From an uncultured Desulfobacterales bacterium (lineage in GTDB: Bacteria; Desulfobacterota; Desulfobacteria; Desulfobacterales; UBA11574), in assembly GCA_937925895.1 (NCBI GenBank), contig CALANC010000241.1:1-5063 (forward strand): a stretch of DNA of 5,063 nt. The letters run 5' to 3'. Positions 4,809 to 5,063 of this stretch are shown here, piece by piece (position 1 is the stretch's first letter; every line of letters starts with the position of its first letter). The notes under the pieces are model-generated. The model did not search any database and was not told the DNA's origin. It saw nothing but the letters and a program-made list of their open reading frames with translations. The translations under genes were made by a program, and so were the position numbers.

Positions 4809-5063
4809 ATGACACGGAAATGGGGTCAAAATACCTGGAAGTGGAAAAGTTCCGTCATCGTAGGACTTTTAGTTTTCTCCCTTTTAATGATGAACTGCAC
4901 CTCGGTCCGGATGACAATGACACCGCGCTCGAGCTTGGAACAGAAGTTGCTTTTCCAAGGGCTGGAAAGAGCCATTGCCCATCTCCACATCGAACAGTTC
5001 AAGGGAAAGAGGGTAGCTTTAGATCTGACCGGACTTGCCAAGGATGATTTGCCCTTTGCCAAA
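4809..5063 (+). CDS. Lipoprotein of unknown function, partial (runs off the right edge)
   Basis: An open frame of 85 codons continues to the window end. The N-terminus is a lipoprotein-type signal: basic MTRKWGQ, a hydrophobic core VIVGLLVFSLLMM, then Cys30 followed by T-S-V. Asn at -1 of the cysteine is atypical for a lipobox, so lipidation is likely but not certain. The mature part reads TPRSSLEQKLLFQGLERAI and later FKGKRVALDLTGLAKDDL. From memory this resembles small lipoproteins with a TPR-S/T-x-x-EQLLL motif that are grouped as DUF6655; this is unverified. An in-frame ATG at 4800 is an alternative start. Neither start has a good ribosome binding site (only GGTG before 4809). The gene lies downstream of rbr and its hairpin and may have its own promoter. 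Confidence 0.7.
   Translation, partial: MTRKWGQNTWKWKSSVIVGLLVFSLLMMNCTSVRMTMTPRSSLEQKLLFQGLERAIAHLHIEQFKGKRVALDLTGLAKDDLPFAK

Noticed and set aside
4751..5047. Plus-strand ORF overlapping the lipoprotein gene
   Set aside because: It begins in the right arm of the rbr hairpin and is out of frame with the lipoprotein; the product looks random.
4826..5062. Minus-strand ORF under the lipoprotein gene
   Set aside because: It is antisense to a frame with a clear signal peptide and family-like motif; no ribosome binding site or recognisable domain.

Overview
The window looks like a chromosomal segment from an anaerobic, moderately AT-rich bacterium, most likely a Desulfobacterota (deltaproteobacterial) sulfate reducer or a relative. 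The grounds are a classical two-domain rubrerythrin, a second rubrerythrin-like diiron protein, an RseC/MucC-family redox membrane protein and a SlyD-type FKBP ending in a Cys-Gly tail. This placement is inferred from gene content and was not searched. There are no rRNA, tRNA, CRISPR or transposase genes.

Left part, all on the minus strand. A SlyD-like peptidyl-prolyl isomerase (311-802) has a readable promoter at 838-865. Its stop is followed 18 bases on by a small coiled-coil protein gene (114-292) that is broken by an apparent one-base deletion. A gene-poor stretch of about 670 bases (866-1531) lies upstream of slyD and is rich in GATATC palindromes and the 9-mer TGTGATATC. Next comes an Ada-like fusion of an AraC-type DNA-binding domain to an O6-alkylguanine-DNA alkyltransferase (1532-2386). 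Its promoter region carries three phased direct repeats. Then follows a 414-base spacer holding a strong 54-base palindrome and a second AT-rich inverted repeat, and then an RseC/MucC-like membrane protein (2801-3232).

Right part, plus strand. The 3233-3509 spacer is a divergent promoter region. It contains a 19-codon ORF with a good ribosome binding site on the minus strand, and a TATAAT embedded in a PerR-like palindrome on the plus strand. It drives a rubrerythrin-domain diiron protein without rubredoxin (3510-4013), followed after about 190 bases by a complete rubrerythrin (4205-4699). A 20-bp hairpin follows rbr. The window ends inside a lipoprotein gene (4809 to the right edge, partial).

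Taken together, the rubrerythrins (peroxide reduction), the RseC-like protein (membrane redox chemistry), Ada (alkylation repair) and SlyD (folding and metal handling) read as a loose stress and oxygen-defence neighbourhood, not a single operon. I see no strong evidence for a wholly new system. The best leads are non-coding: the Ada-promoter repeats, the rbr 3' hairpin, the 54-base palindrome and the TGTGATATC family.
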